Below, one piece after another: positions 22,360-34,744 of a stretch of 64,000 nucleotides of DNA; the stretch's first letter is position 1, and each line of letters starts with the position of its first letter. The stretch lies in NCBI GenBank assembly GCA_032622095.1, contig CP136061.1:37205797-37269796 (forward strand). The letters run 5' to 3'. The position numbers and the translations under genes are program-made. The stretch is from Siphonodentalium dalli (lineage: Eukaryota > Mollusca > Scaphopoda > Gadilida > Siphonodentaliidae). The notes beneath the pieces were generated by a model. It was not told where the DNA came from. It ran no database searches and saw only the letters and a list, made by a program, of their open reading frames with translations.

Positions 22360-24651
22360 ACTATTTTTCGCACACTGTAAGACAGTAATTGTGCATCAAC
22401 GTGCATCGATTCTCGGTTGGATATGGTCAAATGGTTCACTCAGTGCTAGCCCACATCGTGTCACTACGCTTACAACATGTGTGCCTCCATCCACAGTGAA
22501 AGGTTTGAAGTCATTCATAGGAGCATATAAAGTCCTATCGCGTGTGATTCCTCAGTGTTCTCATATTCTTGCTCCACTTGATGCGATGATTGCCGGTCGA
22601 GCTTCTCATGAGTGTATAAAGTGGTCAGACGACCAGTGTTCTTCATTCAAAGTAGCACACAAGCATTTGTCTACTTGTCAGTCAATTGTGCTTCCAAGAG
22701 CAGATGACTCTTTATGGATCGTGACAGACGGTTCAGTGAAGCAAAATGGTATTGGTGCAACGTTATATGTGCTTCGCAACAAAAAGTTGATGTTGGCTGG
22801 CTTCTTCGGTGCTAAAGTGCGAAGTCAACAAATTCGATGGCTGCCTTGTGAAATTGAAGCATTAAGTATCGCGGCAGCCATAAAGCATTTCAGTGCATTC
22901 ATCATTCAGTCTTGTGATCCAACATGTTTACTCACCGATAGCAAGCCATGCGTACAGGCTTTTGAGAAGTTGTGTGGAGGTGAATTTTCTGCGAGCCCGC
23001 GTGTGTCGACATTTCTGTCAGTCGTCAGTATATACCAGGTATCAGTTCGCCATTTACCTGGTAGTGTGAATTTGATGTCAGATTTCGCTAGCAGAAATGT
23101 ACCTGAGTGTTTCAATCCTGAGTGCCGCATATGTTTATTCATACAACAAACCGAGATTCTGTTGTTCGTCAAACAAGTGTACATGATGTGCTTTCTGGGG
23201 ATGTGAGATTGCCATTTGTGAATAGGTCTACATGGTTACAGGCTCAGTCAGAATGCTATGACCTTCGACGTACTCATTCTCACTTGACACAGGGAACCCG
23301 ACCTTTCAAGAAAGTGACTAACATTCGAGACATCAAGCGTTATCTGTCACAGTTGCAAAAGATGGTCTTCTTGTCGTGAAGCACGAACAGGCTCTAACTC
23401 ATGACCGAGAACGTATTGTTATTCCTCGCAATCGTATAGACGGTGTGGCTACTGCTCTCCACATCAAGCTAAGCCATCCGTCTGCTCACCAACTGAAAGT
23501 GGTATTACATCGGTACTTCTTTGCTTAGGATATGGACAACATTATCGAAACTGTGTCTGCCCAGTGCATGTGCATCTCTCCGCTCCGTAACAAAAACAGT
23601 ACAGAAACAAAGTTCAGAGGACCCCCCACCTGATATTATTGGTTCTACATTCGCTGCTGCCGTTTTCATAAGAAATAAACAAATCATTTTCGTAATTCGA
23701 GAATGCGTTACTTCATACACAGATGCAGTTATTATTGACAATGAGCGTGGAGAAACTTTGCGCAATGCCTTGTTACAGTTGTGTCTGAAATTAAAACCCT
23801 CTGGAGGTCCATTAACTATTGTGCGTACTGATCCAGCGCCTGGCTTTCAAGCTATATACAAGGACAGTCTCTTAAAAAGCCATCTCGTAGCTATCGAGCT
23901 CGGAAGGACAAAGAACTGTAACCAAAATCCTGTTGCCGAAAAGGCTGTACAAGAAGTAGAAAATGAGCTTGCCCGTCAATATAACCGGTATGACATTCTC
24001 ACTTCTGTTAATCTTGCAGTGGCAATTTCTCAGTTGAATTCACGAGTTCGGACAGGCGGACTTTCGGCAAATGAAATGTGGACCCAACGTGATCAGTATA
24101 CCGGTGAACAGTTACCCATTAAAGACTGTGAATTAATTTCTCAACAGAGTGCTCAAAGATCGTTGAATCATCCTGCTAGTGAGATTTCAAAATCACCATG
24201 TGGGAAACTTCCTGTTGATACAAATATGAAGATTGGTGACCTTATTTGTATATATTCAGATGGAGACAAGCACAAACCCCGTGACCGGTATTTAGTAACA
24301 AGCATAGACGGATCATTGTGTAACTTGAAGAAATTTGTTGGATCTCAACTTCGGAACTCTTCCTATCGCATAAAACGTAGCGAGTGTTACAAAGTTCCCA
24401 CCGACAGCAATATTAACAATAACACTCCTAAACATACTCTGACTTGCATTCCAGATGAAGATGGTGAAAACTTGTGTCATGAATCAGACATTGCTGTATC
24501 AGTATGTCCACCACCAATTCCACAAACAATACCAAGTGAACTTTCTATGTGTGAAGATACCGAGAGTACTGGTAGTCCCATGCGATCAAATCGCGAGAGA
24601 CACCCACCGAAATATTTGCCAGACTGTGTCCTCAGCGAGGAAGATGTTTAA
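22360..24651 (+). pseudogene. Retrotransposon pol fragment (RT end, RNase H, integrase), frame-broken
   Basis: The frame 22,391-23,206 begins in the RT thumb ([24 protein letters not shown]). It continues into RNase H with the carboxylates in [24 protein letters not shown] and LLTDSKPCV. The reading frame then shifts near 23,200. The piece 23,390-23,530 holds an integrase zinc-binding-like HIKLSHPS ... CAQC-type stretch (read from the DNA) interrupted by an in-frame TAG at about 23,527. The long frame 23,521-24,651 joins the integrase core after about 40 unrelated residues (DIIGSTF, then RTDPAPGFQ, then NPVAEKAVQEVE for the D,D,E triad) and ends in a Ser/Pro-rich tail. Several frame breaks plus 5' truncation mean it is inactive. 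Confidence 0.75.
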
Positions 24652-24685
24652 TTTGTGTAATTAATTTGTTTTAAAGTTCCTTTAT

Positions 24686-24990
24686 AAGAGAAAAGAGGCT
24701 GCGCCATAACATTAATTTACATTACTTGTTTGGTGTAGTTACGGTACGTCCGGTATAGAGATTCCCAATCGAACACCTACTGTGTTTCCTTGGATTCCCA
24801 ATCGAACACCTACTGTGTTTCCTCTGATTCTCAATCGAATACCTACTGCGTTTGCATGTGCTTTGGTTTCTTCCGGTTTATCTTGTCATTGTCTTATATA
24901 AAACGTTTCGATTGAACCAACTTCTCTAATTATATATTACCAACAATATCCTTATCGTGGCGGTAGTTGTCAGTTAATTAACTAACACGT
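24686..24990 (+). repeat. Polypurine tract and probable 3' LTR with a 33-bp triplication
   Basis: aagagaaaagagg (24,686-24,698) precedes TG at 24,700-24,701, the usual polypurine tract to LTR junction. Within the LTR, gattcccaatcgaacaccta occurs three times (about 24,760, 24,793 and 24,826). A TATA-like tatataaaac is at about 24,896. The LTR's right end is not certain because no 5' LTR is present for comparison. Confidence 0.5.
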
Positions 24991-26059
24991 ACAATAACCA
25001 AGTGAGTCACAATTTGCTACCTTTTCGGATAATGCAGAGAATGTTCGGGATACATTGTAAAACATTAACATTTTACAAATTTGGTTGCCATTTTGGAAGC
25101 CATCTTGAGCAATTTGGCCTATAAACACCGTAGTGCGACACATTTAAGATAGACCAAAACAATAAACACCTTTCAATCCAAAGATAGTTATATTTTACCT
25201 GAAAAAATGGTCCAAACCTGAAAAGTTAATTTTTGCCAATATTTATGTCAAGTTTTTGAGAAAAAAGTCCAATATTTTTGACGATGTCAGTGGTGACAAT
25301 AGTAACAATTAACCATGGTGCATCAGACATGTTAGTATCCAATGTATATAATGCAGAATAGCCAATGTTATACATCAACCACAACTTGTAAACGATTGCA
25401 TGACACGCTGGTGTAATAATTACCATTTTCCATATTTTGGCGGCCATATTGGCAGCCATTTTGATCCAAAGTAAGAATTTTGGTTCCAGTGATTTGGAAT
25501 ATTCATAGGTAATGATATGCCTCACTTACATTACAAATTAATGTTCATTACTCGTTGATATAATTATGACTAGAATCCCAATTGTGATTTTTTTGTGAAA
25601 TTTTATACCGCATTCTGTAAAATCGAATTTTTGAGGGATCGGAAAGGGTTTGGACCCCAATAATTGCATATTTAATTTCTTCAATGATCAGTTAATATAC
25701 AAAATACAAAATAAATTTGCATTACTCAACCAGTTCCAAACAGCATGAATTGATCTAGAATATATATTTGAAAAAATGTCATATTTTCAACTTCCGGTGG
25801 CCATTTTGGAGGCCATCTGGATAGTGAGTTTCAATTTTGGCCCAAAAAAGTGTCATTATGTCTTAGCTTAACGAAACTATATACATTTGTATTCATTTTA
25901 CTAGATTTTCCCGCTATAATTTGCATAAAACTGACTTAGGGTCTGGTCTGAATAACGGCGGCCATGATGGACGCCATCCTATCTGGAGTCTAAAAGGCCA
26001 CTTTTTGTTCTTGTTAACATTGCTTAAAAGTTGACGGACATAATAAGGAACAAAATGAG
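24991..26059. repeat. Degenerate repeats built on ggccattttgg
   Basis: The motif (t)ggcggccat(a/t)ttgg(c/a)agccat recurs at about 25,084, 25,438, 25,797 and 25,960 with similar following sequence (ttgatcc, aattttgg). This suggests an old tandem or dispersed repeat. No exon recognised. Confidence 0.4.
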
Positions 26060-27076
26060 TGGAGTGAAGTTAAGTCCCATGGGTGTGCAAGGGTACCCAT
26101 ATTAGCTCCCGGACTAAGGAATTTACCAATTTTATTCCAAAACATTTAATAAAAATCACACGAGAAGCCACTGGAACCAGGGCTTTTGTTATTGCGCATA
26201 TGTTTTAAATAGGTTAATGCCTTGTATGCAGAAATACGTGATTCAAGGGTGTGAGAAATTTCTGAAGATAATTTATTTGGGAAATTATTTGTGTTATCAT
26301 TTTGAACGCGAACAAATTGTTCAATGTCCGATACATTTGTGTTCTCGTGTCTATTTTCATATAATTTTTCGTAATATAGTTTGGCCTCTTCGAGAATATC
26401 ATTTTGATATGTAACCACTTTGCCATCCTCTTTTTCAACCCGAAGAAGTGCTTTATTCATATAATGTCTTTTTTCTGAGTTAAGAAAATATTTAGTTGGT
26501 TTTTCCCCATCACTGACCCATCGAGCTCTTGAACGTATCATTGCATGCGCCTTCTAATTTCTTTTTTCTTATATCTTCTAATCGTAGTTTAAGTAGTTGT
26601 AATTTCTCAATACCATCATCATCAGAAAGCCGATTTTCTAAAACTTCAATGTCTGCTTCGAGTAAAGATTCTTCTTGGCGTTTAGTATTTGCTAGTGTTT
26701 TTTAAAAAGTTAACGTCGTTTTTCTCATCTCCATGAGCAATCTTTCAAAGAATACTTGAGTTGGTCGTTTATTTGAAACTTTGGACTCTGTTCGTTATCA
26801 CATAGCGTGTCATTGTCCGACGATTTATACTGTTCGACAGTCGTATCTACAGTTTCATTTATTTTATCGACAAAAGTTTTATTAGAAACTAGAGAGTTAT
26901 TAAATTTCCAATAGCCACGCCCAGGTTTCGTATCACATAATTTGAAATTCACAGTTACTATTGAATAGATAACCAGGTATTACGGAAGATGATTCAATAA
27001 AAGGCATAATAAGTTTGATATGAGAAAATAATCTAAACGTGCTTGTTTAAACGGGGACTTTCTTCGCCAAGTATAT
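26060..27076 (-). pseudogene. LINE-A fragment: end of endonuclease domain and linker into RT
   Basis: The minus-strand protein similarity to LINE-B below runs as follows: YTWRRKSP and QARLDYFLIS near 27,070-27,030; GRGYWKFNNSLVSN (26,860-26,930); MIRSRARWVSDGEKPTKYFLNSEKR (about 26,480-26,541); NKSPGSSGF (about 26,150); and a decayed FFKFFW-like piece near 26,120. It is interrupted by stops and shifts. It is the downstream part of a Tx1/L1-like LINE whose upstream part lies 16.3 kb away at 43,379-43,840. Its 3' half, including the RT catalytic core, is absent. Confidence 0.8.
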
Positions 27077-27579
27077 ATATATATTTTTTTTTTTTATATT
27101 TTTTATTGGTGAAGTAGATATAACAACAACAAAACTGAGACAGACATACATACACACAAGCATTATATTAACGATACATTGATACATATTATATTCTTGC
27201 ACTCACTTTTGCAGGCTCCCAAGTGAATTTCACTCGGGCTATACTTTCTCACTGGCGACATTAATACAATCATGCTTGAATCATATAGTTGTTTTTGGTG
27301 TAGTTATTGTAATGCGATAAATAGTTTGTTTTTCCGTTGGCTATTGGGCGACACAACGTTTGTGCATTTAATGACGCGTGTCAGTTATACAGTTATATAA
27401 AGAGTAAAGTTAGGCGCAGATAAATTCTTGCCGGCTTTTTGATGATCAAGTTAGGAAAAGATTAATGTAAATTTGAGAGATAGCTCGGGTTCCAGGCTCT
27501 ATATGTATATAATTATATTAATCGGGGTGTATACATGTATATACATATAAATTTGGTTTTGTTGTGGAATATCAGCAAG

Positions 27580-30070
27580 TCAATCGGTGTTGTCATTAAT
27601 AATATTTTCTAAGGGTAGCCATCGATTTTTAAACTCTTGATATCGCATGTTGCTTCTGGATGTGTATTTATCGCATTCATATTTGAATTTTAATTCAGCG
27701 AGAAATGCCTTTATTGAAAGTTGGATCGGGTCAAATTTAGTCCTATATATATATTGCTTTAGCATAAGTAGGAAGTAATTTATGATAGAATTCACTTGGC
27801 AATGATTAACGCCAAAAAGCATACTTGGTTTGGTTATGTGTATAGACACTTCATTAATTTTCAACCAAGACTGAATTTCGGTTATAAACCGATTTGTATA
27901 TGGGCAGTCCCAGAAAATGTGAGAAATGTTCTCTTGAGTATTTTCGCATCGCTTACATAGATCGTCAGCTCTTATGCCTGCTATCTTCAGAAATTTGTTC
28001 GTCGATAGGATTCTCGTATTAATTCTAAATTGGAGCCATTGGAGTTTTGTGTCAGGCGTGGTTGTGAATGGATTGCGAAATATATTGTCCCATGATTGGG
28101 AGTCGTCTTTTATTTCCGAATTCCATTTTTTACATGAGTTTGGCACCCGTTTCCCCATTGACAGGGTTCGATGAAAGAGTTGACCGCCTTTCTTGTCCCT
28201 TAATAACGGGATCAAAGTTTTGGGTAAGAACGGAGAGGGTAATCGTAGGAGGGGCTGATTTCGAGAGTTTGAAAGGCTATATATTTGGCGTTTTAGGCTA
28301 GCTATAATAACGAAGTTAGTAGAAATATTGAATGTAGCCTTAAGGGAGTCATGGGTGTGAAATTCTCCATTTGCTTGGAACAGATCGTTTATAAAATATA
28401 TGCCTGCATTTCTCCACGAATTAAAGTTAATTGGGTTTCCTTCCATTCTGATGTTAGAATTATTCCATGTGGTCTCTGACATGATATTACCATTTTTATC
28501 ATATATGCTTATAAATTTGCACCAAGAGCTGAGAACATCCCTCCAAAATGGGTTAGAAATTTTTGAAGTTTGTTTTGACAGGAACTTAGCATCATATGTT
28601 AGGTACAGGGGGTCGTTGATAATGGGGGTGTCTTTTAGGAGAGGTGCCCAATTTGATTGTTTACATATCAGACGTCTCAGCCATGTGATTTTCATTGCGT
28701 CGTTAAAATGTTCCAAGTTGATCATTTTCAGTCCTCCTAGGGAGTAATCGAGACATAACTGCTTCCTTTGTACTCTGTCTCGTTTAGAGTTCCAGATAAA
28801 CTGGAATACAATTGTGTTTAACTTCTTAACGAAAGCATCGTCTGGATTGGGGAGAGACATGAATATGTGGGTTAGCTTTGGAAGAATAAGTGTCTTAATG
28901 ACAGTTATTCTTCCAATTGGGGTTAGTAGCCTGTGGCTCCATATCTTGGTTAGTCGTTCTATTTCGTCCAATTTACAGGAGTAGTTTGTCATCATCTTTC
29001 GAAGATCAGTGTCGAAATTAATGCCCAGAAAGTTGAAAGTGTTTGAGTAGGATAATTTTAAATCATGGCACATGGTTGATTCACAGTTTGCTCTTGATCC
29101 TATCCATGCCGCCTGACATTTCTCCGGGTTAATACGCAGTCCCGAAACCCGAGCATATAGGTCAAGTATTGAGTAGGCCTCACGAATGCTACTTTCATTG
29201 CCATCAAGTATAAACGTTGTGTCGTCCGCGTATTGTGATATTTTATACTCTGAACCACCGAGGACTATTCCTTTAATTTTATCATTTTGTCTTACCAACA
29301 ATGCTAACACCTCTGCGCAGAGGAGAAAAATATATGGGGATATGGGATCACCTTGTCGACAGCCACGCCCTAATTTAAAACTTTGTGATATGTGACCATT
29401 AATCAGGATGGACGAACTAGCGTCTTGATATAGAGTTGTCATCCACTTTTTTATGGAATCACCAAATTTGAAAAAATTGAGGCATTTATGTATGAAGGAC
29501 CATGACACTGAGTCAAATGCTTTTTCGAAGTCTACTAGGAGCAGGACTCCAGGCTTATCGTGTGCTTTCGCTTGATGCATTATGTCATATAAGAGCCTTG
29601 TGTTATCTCCAATGTATCTGTCAGCTAGAAATCCTGTTTGGTCAGAATTAATTATATACGGGAGGACGCGTTTAAGTCTATATGCGATGCACGAGGAGGC
29701 GAGTTTATATGTTGTGTTCAAAAGGGAGATGGGTCGCCAGTTTTTTAATAATTGACGGTTTTTGCCCTTCTTTGGAATGAGTGTTATAATACCCTGTTTT
29801 TGTGTGATCGATAATTCTTCGATTGAAAATGATTCGTTAAGTGAGTCTGTCACAAAGGGCCCCAGATCAGACCAGAAAAATTTGAAGAATTCATATGTGT
29901 AACCAGATGGTCCCGGGCATTTGCAGTTTTTCGATTGTTTTAATGCATGTGTCAATTCTTGTAAAGTTAGCGGACCCTCAATGCTCGATGCTTGAGATGG
30001 CGTTAGTTTGGGGGTTTCAGAATTTTTTAACATTCGATTTAGATCTTGATCGTCAGTTTTTTTATGTGAA
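27580..30070 (-). pseudogene. LINE-B ORF2, reverse transcriptase part
   Basis: In the 817-codon frame, RT landmarks are VDFEKAFDSVSW (residues 167-178), GRGCRQGDPISP (222-233) and the catalytic YADD (268-271). A C-terminal zinc-knuckle C-x2-C-x8-H-x4-C (C693, C696, H705, C710) is typical of L1/Tx1-type LINEs. The catalytic Asp pair is present. It is separated from the endonuclease frame only by an 11-bp tandem duplication at 30,066-30,087; otherwise it reads through to a stop at 27,580. The frame-break is the only disabling change I see, so the copy is fairly young. Confidence 0.9.
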
Positions 30071-31367
30071 TAGAGAGTGAATAGAGAGCTTCCGACATGA
30101 TGCTGTCTTGTGTTGTCAAATTATTACCGTTCTTATCCGTCAAACTGGTCAGGGTTTTAGAAATATAATTACGTTTCTCTAAATTCAGAAAATATTTTGT
30201 GGGTTTTTCTCCTTCCTCGACCCATTTCGCTCGGGATCTAATCATAGCACCACGATTGCTCTCTCTTCGTATTTTTTCTAATTCAGATTCAGTTTTTTCC
30301 ATGTCTTCCATGAGCTTCTGTTTACATTTAAGACTTACTGATGGGTTGTCCAGGTTAATTGATATGATGTTTTTCATTTCAGAGAGGAGTTGTTCTCTTT
30401 TAAGACGTTCTCGTTTACGGTTCGCACAGAACTTTATAGTTTCTCCTCTAATGTCTAACAAGATGGCATCTAAAAGAAGTCTCTTGTTGATATTACATGA
30501 AGCTTTATGTTCACCGCCATCTTCTACACATGAGTAGCCATAGCGAACTTTATTTTCTTCTATGAGTCTTTTAACTAAGTCGCAATATTCCTTGCTATGT
30601 AAAATAGAGTTATTGAACTTCCAAAACCCATGACCAGTTTTCATGTTGCTAACGGTTATTTGACAGGAGATAATTGAGTGATCGGTTTTATAACCCGGTA
30701 TTATCGCGGGTCCCGTGTTTGATAAATTGAGGAGTTCCGAAGAAACTAAGAAATAATCCAGCCGAGCCATTTTTATTGGGGACTTTCTTCTCCATGTGAA
30801 TCGTGTTTCACTGGCATTGTAGATTCTCCAAATGTCGATTAGTTCGAGGCTGTCGATAAGATTTTTGACTTGAATTTTTGCACGTGGGTTATTTTCTTGT
30901 TTATAGTTATAAGTATCAAGATTCTGATTTTGAACAAGATTCCAATCGCCGCACATTATAATCTGGGTATTCCCGATTTTGTCGAGAAGTTTTTTCAAGT
31001 TAGAGTAGAAGTCAGGGTTATCCTCGTTTGGGCCATACAGATTGACTAGACTTAATCTAAGATTTTCGATAGTGATATCCAGTACGATGAAATTTCCATT
31101 TGGATCACGCTGGACCTGATGCAGTTTGAAGTCAAAATTATTTTGGAATAAGATAGCTACTCCTCTCGATTGAGAAGTAAAGGGAGCCATGATAGTTTTG
31201 TAGCCCCATTCAGCTTCTATGCATCTTTCCATTGATTTTGTGAAGTGCGTGTCTTGGAGACAGTATATTGAACCATCTAAAGAACGCAAATGGCGGAACA
31301 CATCACGACGTTTTTCTGATTGATTCAGTCCACGGCAGTTCAGAGATAATATCTTAATTGTAGTCAT
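30071..31367 (-). pseudogene. LINE-B ORF2, APE-type endonuclease part
   Basis: The likely start is the Met at 31,367 (MTTIKILSLNCRG); 14 codons upstream are also open. Landmarks counted from that Met: N10 in LNCRG, QDTH at 38-41 (the usual catalytic Glu is Asp here), GDWN at 140-143, RLDYF at 202-206 and TDHS at 228-231. The linker carries GAMIRSRAKWVEEGEKPTKYFLNLEKR, written here only as a landmark: RSRAKW and EGEKPTKYF are shared with LINE-A. The frame leaves register at the 11-bp duplication ahead of the RT part. Confidence 0.88.
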
Positions 31368-31409
31368 GATATGAATTGGCGGACGACCACGCCAACGGAA
31401 ATAATACAT

Positions 31410-34023
31410 TGTATACAGCTAAAAATTCATAATGAGATGCCTTGTATCCAAAAAGAAACACATTGAAGTCGCCACCATACACACAACATAAGAGACATAC
31501 AGAGAGAACATGGAGAAAACAAATAAACAAAACGAAAATAAATAATACATTCATTCCAGTTGACGATTGTGTCATAAGACAGCATCAACCACCCAACAGT
31601 GGTTTTAATACTCAAAACGCTGCCGCATGGGTCACACTGCCTGCCATTCCGTAAATGTTTTTAAATGAGCTATTGCATAGCTGAATTGGGACATAACCTG
31701 TTACTATTTTTGAGCTTTGAACAATGTTATTGTTGTTGGAAATATTATACGACAATACACCTTTAATTTAAATGCACTTGGTGATTTTTTAATCTTAGAT
31801 TATACTAATCTCTGTCAAATTAAAGTATGGTTCCAATGGGCAATACTATGACGACAAACTTGCGAGGTACCTTAAATATAGTCATCGGATTGTCACTTAA
31901 AGATAGAGCTAATTCGTAGAATGTATACAATGTTGGAATCGGTTTTATTTGTCACTAATTACTCCCGATCGTTCGTGGTAATTGTCCTGTAAATTGTAGA
32001 AATAAAGAGCGTTTCTTTGGTTTGTTTTTCTTAGATGAAGGCTTGGCTCGGTAATTGATTTTCTATAATTTATATGAATTTTTGTTTCGAGTAAAAGAGG
32101 TTATCATAAGGTAACTTCGAATATTTGTCGACCCATATTTTACCTGATAGCAAATATATAATTATAAGTTCAAATAAAGCACGTCCATTTAACGTGTTAA
32201 TAAGTTTAGTCGTGCATGGCGTTTGTTAACATGAATGGCTGACTTTGTGACCCATGCTTTCAGCTAAAAGTGTTTTTAATCATTTTGGAATCTGCATCAG
32301 TAGACAGAAACACGAGTAGATGTCAAGTTTTTTTTTTTTTGCTTTCCGCGTTATTAATCGTTGTAGGTATCAACATATATAATATTGCATGCAGACAGTA
32401 GTGGAAAGCTATTATAATATGCCGTTCAGATCAGCCTCCTTGAAAAGCCGACAAAGATCCTCTTTCGGTGTACATCCGTTAAGATCATTGTCGTCTCCTC
32501 AACGAGACTGATTTCCGATCTATATAATCTGGCAATTCAAATTTAGTTGTAAGCTTACACTGTGAGATATACATAGCTGTATATGATCTGACACTTCTAA
32601 TATATGTGCAATAAATATAATCTGAAAATTCAAAATTCTACGTAAACTCATACTGTGTGTTACACATTATAGCTATAGATATATAGTATCTGACAATTCA
32701 AATTTATTTGTAAACTTACGCGTAACTCTTCATTTGTATTTAGTAAGATTTGCTGAAGGTTTTTACAAAACCGGAAATGGTGGGCCATGGAATGGGACAT
32801 GAGTTGGTTAATGTGTGTGTGTGTGTGTGTGGGTTGGGGGGGGGGGGGGTACCAGCATTTATATAATCAGCCAGAAGCTTATTAATTAATTGAATGTTTT
32901 ACAGCGGGCCCCCCCTTCCAATTAGTTAGCAATGTGGGGTGTGTTACTGTATATACGACCCTGCTATATGTTTTTTCCCCTGTGTGGACCGATCGATATT
33001 TCATATACATTCCGATCTTGATTGGCAGGTGATAATCGTGATGATTTGTTGTGAGTTGTACCGAAATTGTGTCTGTCGCCTGTCCGGATCAAGTAAATGG
33101 GTCAATAATACTCAGCGTAAATTGACCCAGTCGTAAGAGCGATTTCGCATTTCTATTTGGTTTGTTATAAGATGGGAGACACTTAACTTATAATGTTGAC
33201 TTCTTAAATAAGGATGATAGTCTTTGATCTGATGATGTGGATATTGAAGGATATAGTTTTATTCTTTGAATGTGTTTTGATGGCATTGGAATAATGTTAC
33301 AGCAGGAAAATGATTCGAGTGTTACTTTGATAATTGTTGTTATTTTCAGATATGAGTTTGGTAAGTGAATTTTACGAGCTTATTTTTTGGCGGTGTGTTA
33401 GTCTTACCACTGTGGGTGGGGGGGGGGGTAATTTAATTGAGTGTGGGTTGTTATTGTGTCTTGATTATGGGTCGTCTGGAAATTTGCAGAATAGAAACAA
33501 ATAATACAGATATACAACATATATGAAAATGAAACAAGAACAGCGGAGGAAATTGTCTTCCCCGCTCGAGGTTGATCGATTTTGTGTGTTGACAATAGTT
33601 GAAAGCAAAATATTTACTAGTAATGTGAGGTTTTATCGGGAAAATAGTAATGTAGATCATGTAATAGTGTTTTGAACCACACGTTTTGGTAGATTTATAT
33701 CCGTTTTCGTGGAAAAGAACTGAAGTGATATGTAATAAACTTCACCAAATATTTATTTTTTAAAGTCTTGATCATTGCTGGTCCAAATTTCACATACATA
33801 GGTAGCCACACATATAGTTAGTTAATAAGTCATTACCTATAGTAATACACGTGTATTCCAATAATGGCATAATATAAGCAGCTATAATTTGTGCAGTTAG
33901 TATTTATTTTATTTTACCAATTTTTTATATATTTTTTCTGTTTATATAATGTATATTCCACTATTATCAACACATAAAATACATCTTTGGATATATCTCT
34001 TGATCAACTACATAAGATACAGG
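31410..34023. other. Long spacer between LINE-B ORF1 and ORF2
   Basis: 2.6 kb with no recognised coding motif. Contains a (GT)n/G-run tract at about 32,813-32,849 and another G-run at 33,417-33,429. This is much longer than the inter-ORF distance usual for L1-like LINEs, so it may contain a further insertion whose ends I could not identify. Confidence 0.4.
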
Positions 34024-34744
34024 TTAAGACCCAATAAGGGCATTAAGTTCCTCTTCTGTTCGAAATTTTTCAATTTTGCCAGTAGCCAATTTCAAGTATA
34101 ACTTTCCATTTGTTAACCATGAGTTATTTACAGAAGGTGCTTTATATGCCTTCGACAGAAGATGTGAGTTCATAAGGGTTGCATCTTCCACTATAGAAAT
34201 CCCAGATCTCTTCAATTGGCTTCTGGCTTCTATTATATCACACTTTGTGTATCTGTTCGTGAATTTCACAATCATGGCACGGGTTTTAGGTTTCTGCTGC
34301 TGGTTACCAGAATTTTGAGTTTTATTTTCATCAGAATTCGACACCTTCCTGCCAATCCTATGGCACATATGAATTTCCCATGGTTCTATGTCGATATGTA
34401 ATCGAGTTTTGAACATTTCGAGGACCTTTCGCCGACAATCTTTCCCGGATTCGTTGCCTTCCACTTCATTGATGCCGAATATCCTTATCGAATCTTTCCT
34501 GCCTTGCTGTTCTAAGTCGTTCAGCTTATATGTCAACTCCTTCATTTCTGTGGCCATATCGTTTTCTCGTGTCTGAAACTGTTTAAATCGTGTGTCCTTT
34601 TCGATTTCCAGCTGTTTAATTTTTCCCTCCAGAGTAGAGATCTTGTCGGTGAATGCCTGCAGGATTTCTTCTTTGAATTTGTTCACAATCTGACCGAAAT
34701 TGCCAATCTGATCGTGCTGTTCTTTGGAGTAGGACTTAGTTGTA
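34024..34744 (-). pseudogene. LINE-B ORF1 (L1 ORF1p-like), N-terminally truncated
   Basis: The minus-strand frame ends at 34,024. From the junction it reads TTKSYSKEQHDQIG, then a heptad-rich stretch (KISTLEGKIKQLEIEK...LTYKLNDLEQQGR) predicted as coiled coil. An RRM-like RKDSIRIFGINE and the MCHRIGRK ... RAMIVKF motifs follow, typical of the L1 ORF1 RNA-binding protein (Transposase_22 family). The original N-terminus is missing: upstream codons in the same frame (34,745-34,830) belong to the inserted palindromic element. Confidence 0.8.
34739..34744. repeat. Left 6-bp target-site duplication, gttgta
   Basis: gttgta abuts the left end of the palindromic element and is repeated exactly at 43,373-43,378, abutting its right end. 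Confidence 0.85.

Larger units (their letters stand above)
22360..24990 (+). mobile_element. 5'-truncated LTR retrotransposon with probable 3' LTR
   Basis: The order is: end of reverse transcriptase, RNase H, integrase zinc-binding region, integrase core, then polypurine tract and probable LTR. Gag, protease, most of RT and the 5' LTR are missing; sequence before about 22,360 is unrelated AT-rich DNA. RT-RNaseH-integrase order fits Ty3/Gypsy (or BEL/Pao); I cannot decide between these from the remaining part. Confidence 0.75.
27077..34744 (-). mobile_element. LINE-B (Tx1/L1-like), inserted into LINE-A, 5'-truncated in ORF1
   Basis: On the minus strand: partial ORF1 (34,744-34,024), a 2.6-kb spacer, ORF2 with endonuclease and RT (31,367-27,580), a 3' UTR of about 480 bp, and an A/T tail (poly-T on the plus strand at about 27,084-27,096). 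It interrupts the LINE-A codon series LRYT/TWRRKSP. The flanking LINE-A sequence gives a short target duplication of about 6 bp (atatac), which merges with the tail and so cannot be bounded exactly. Confidence 0.85.
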
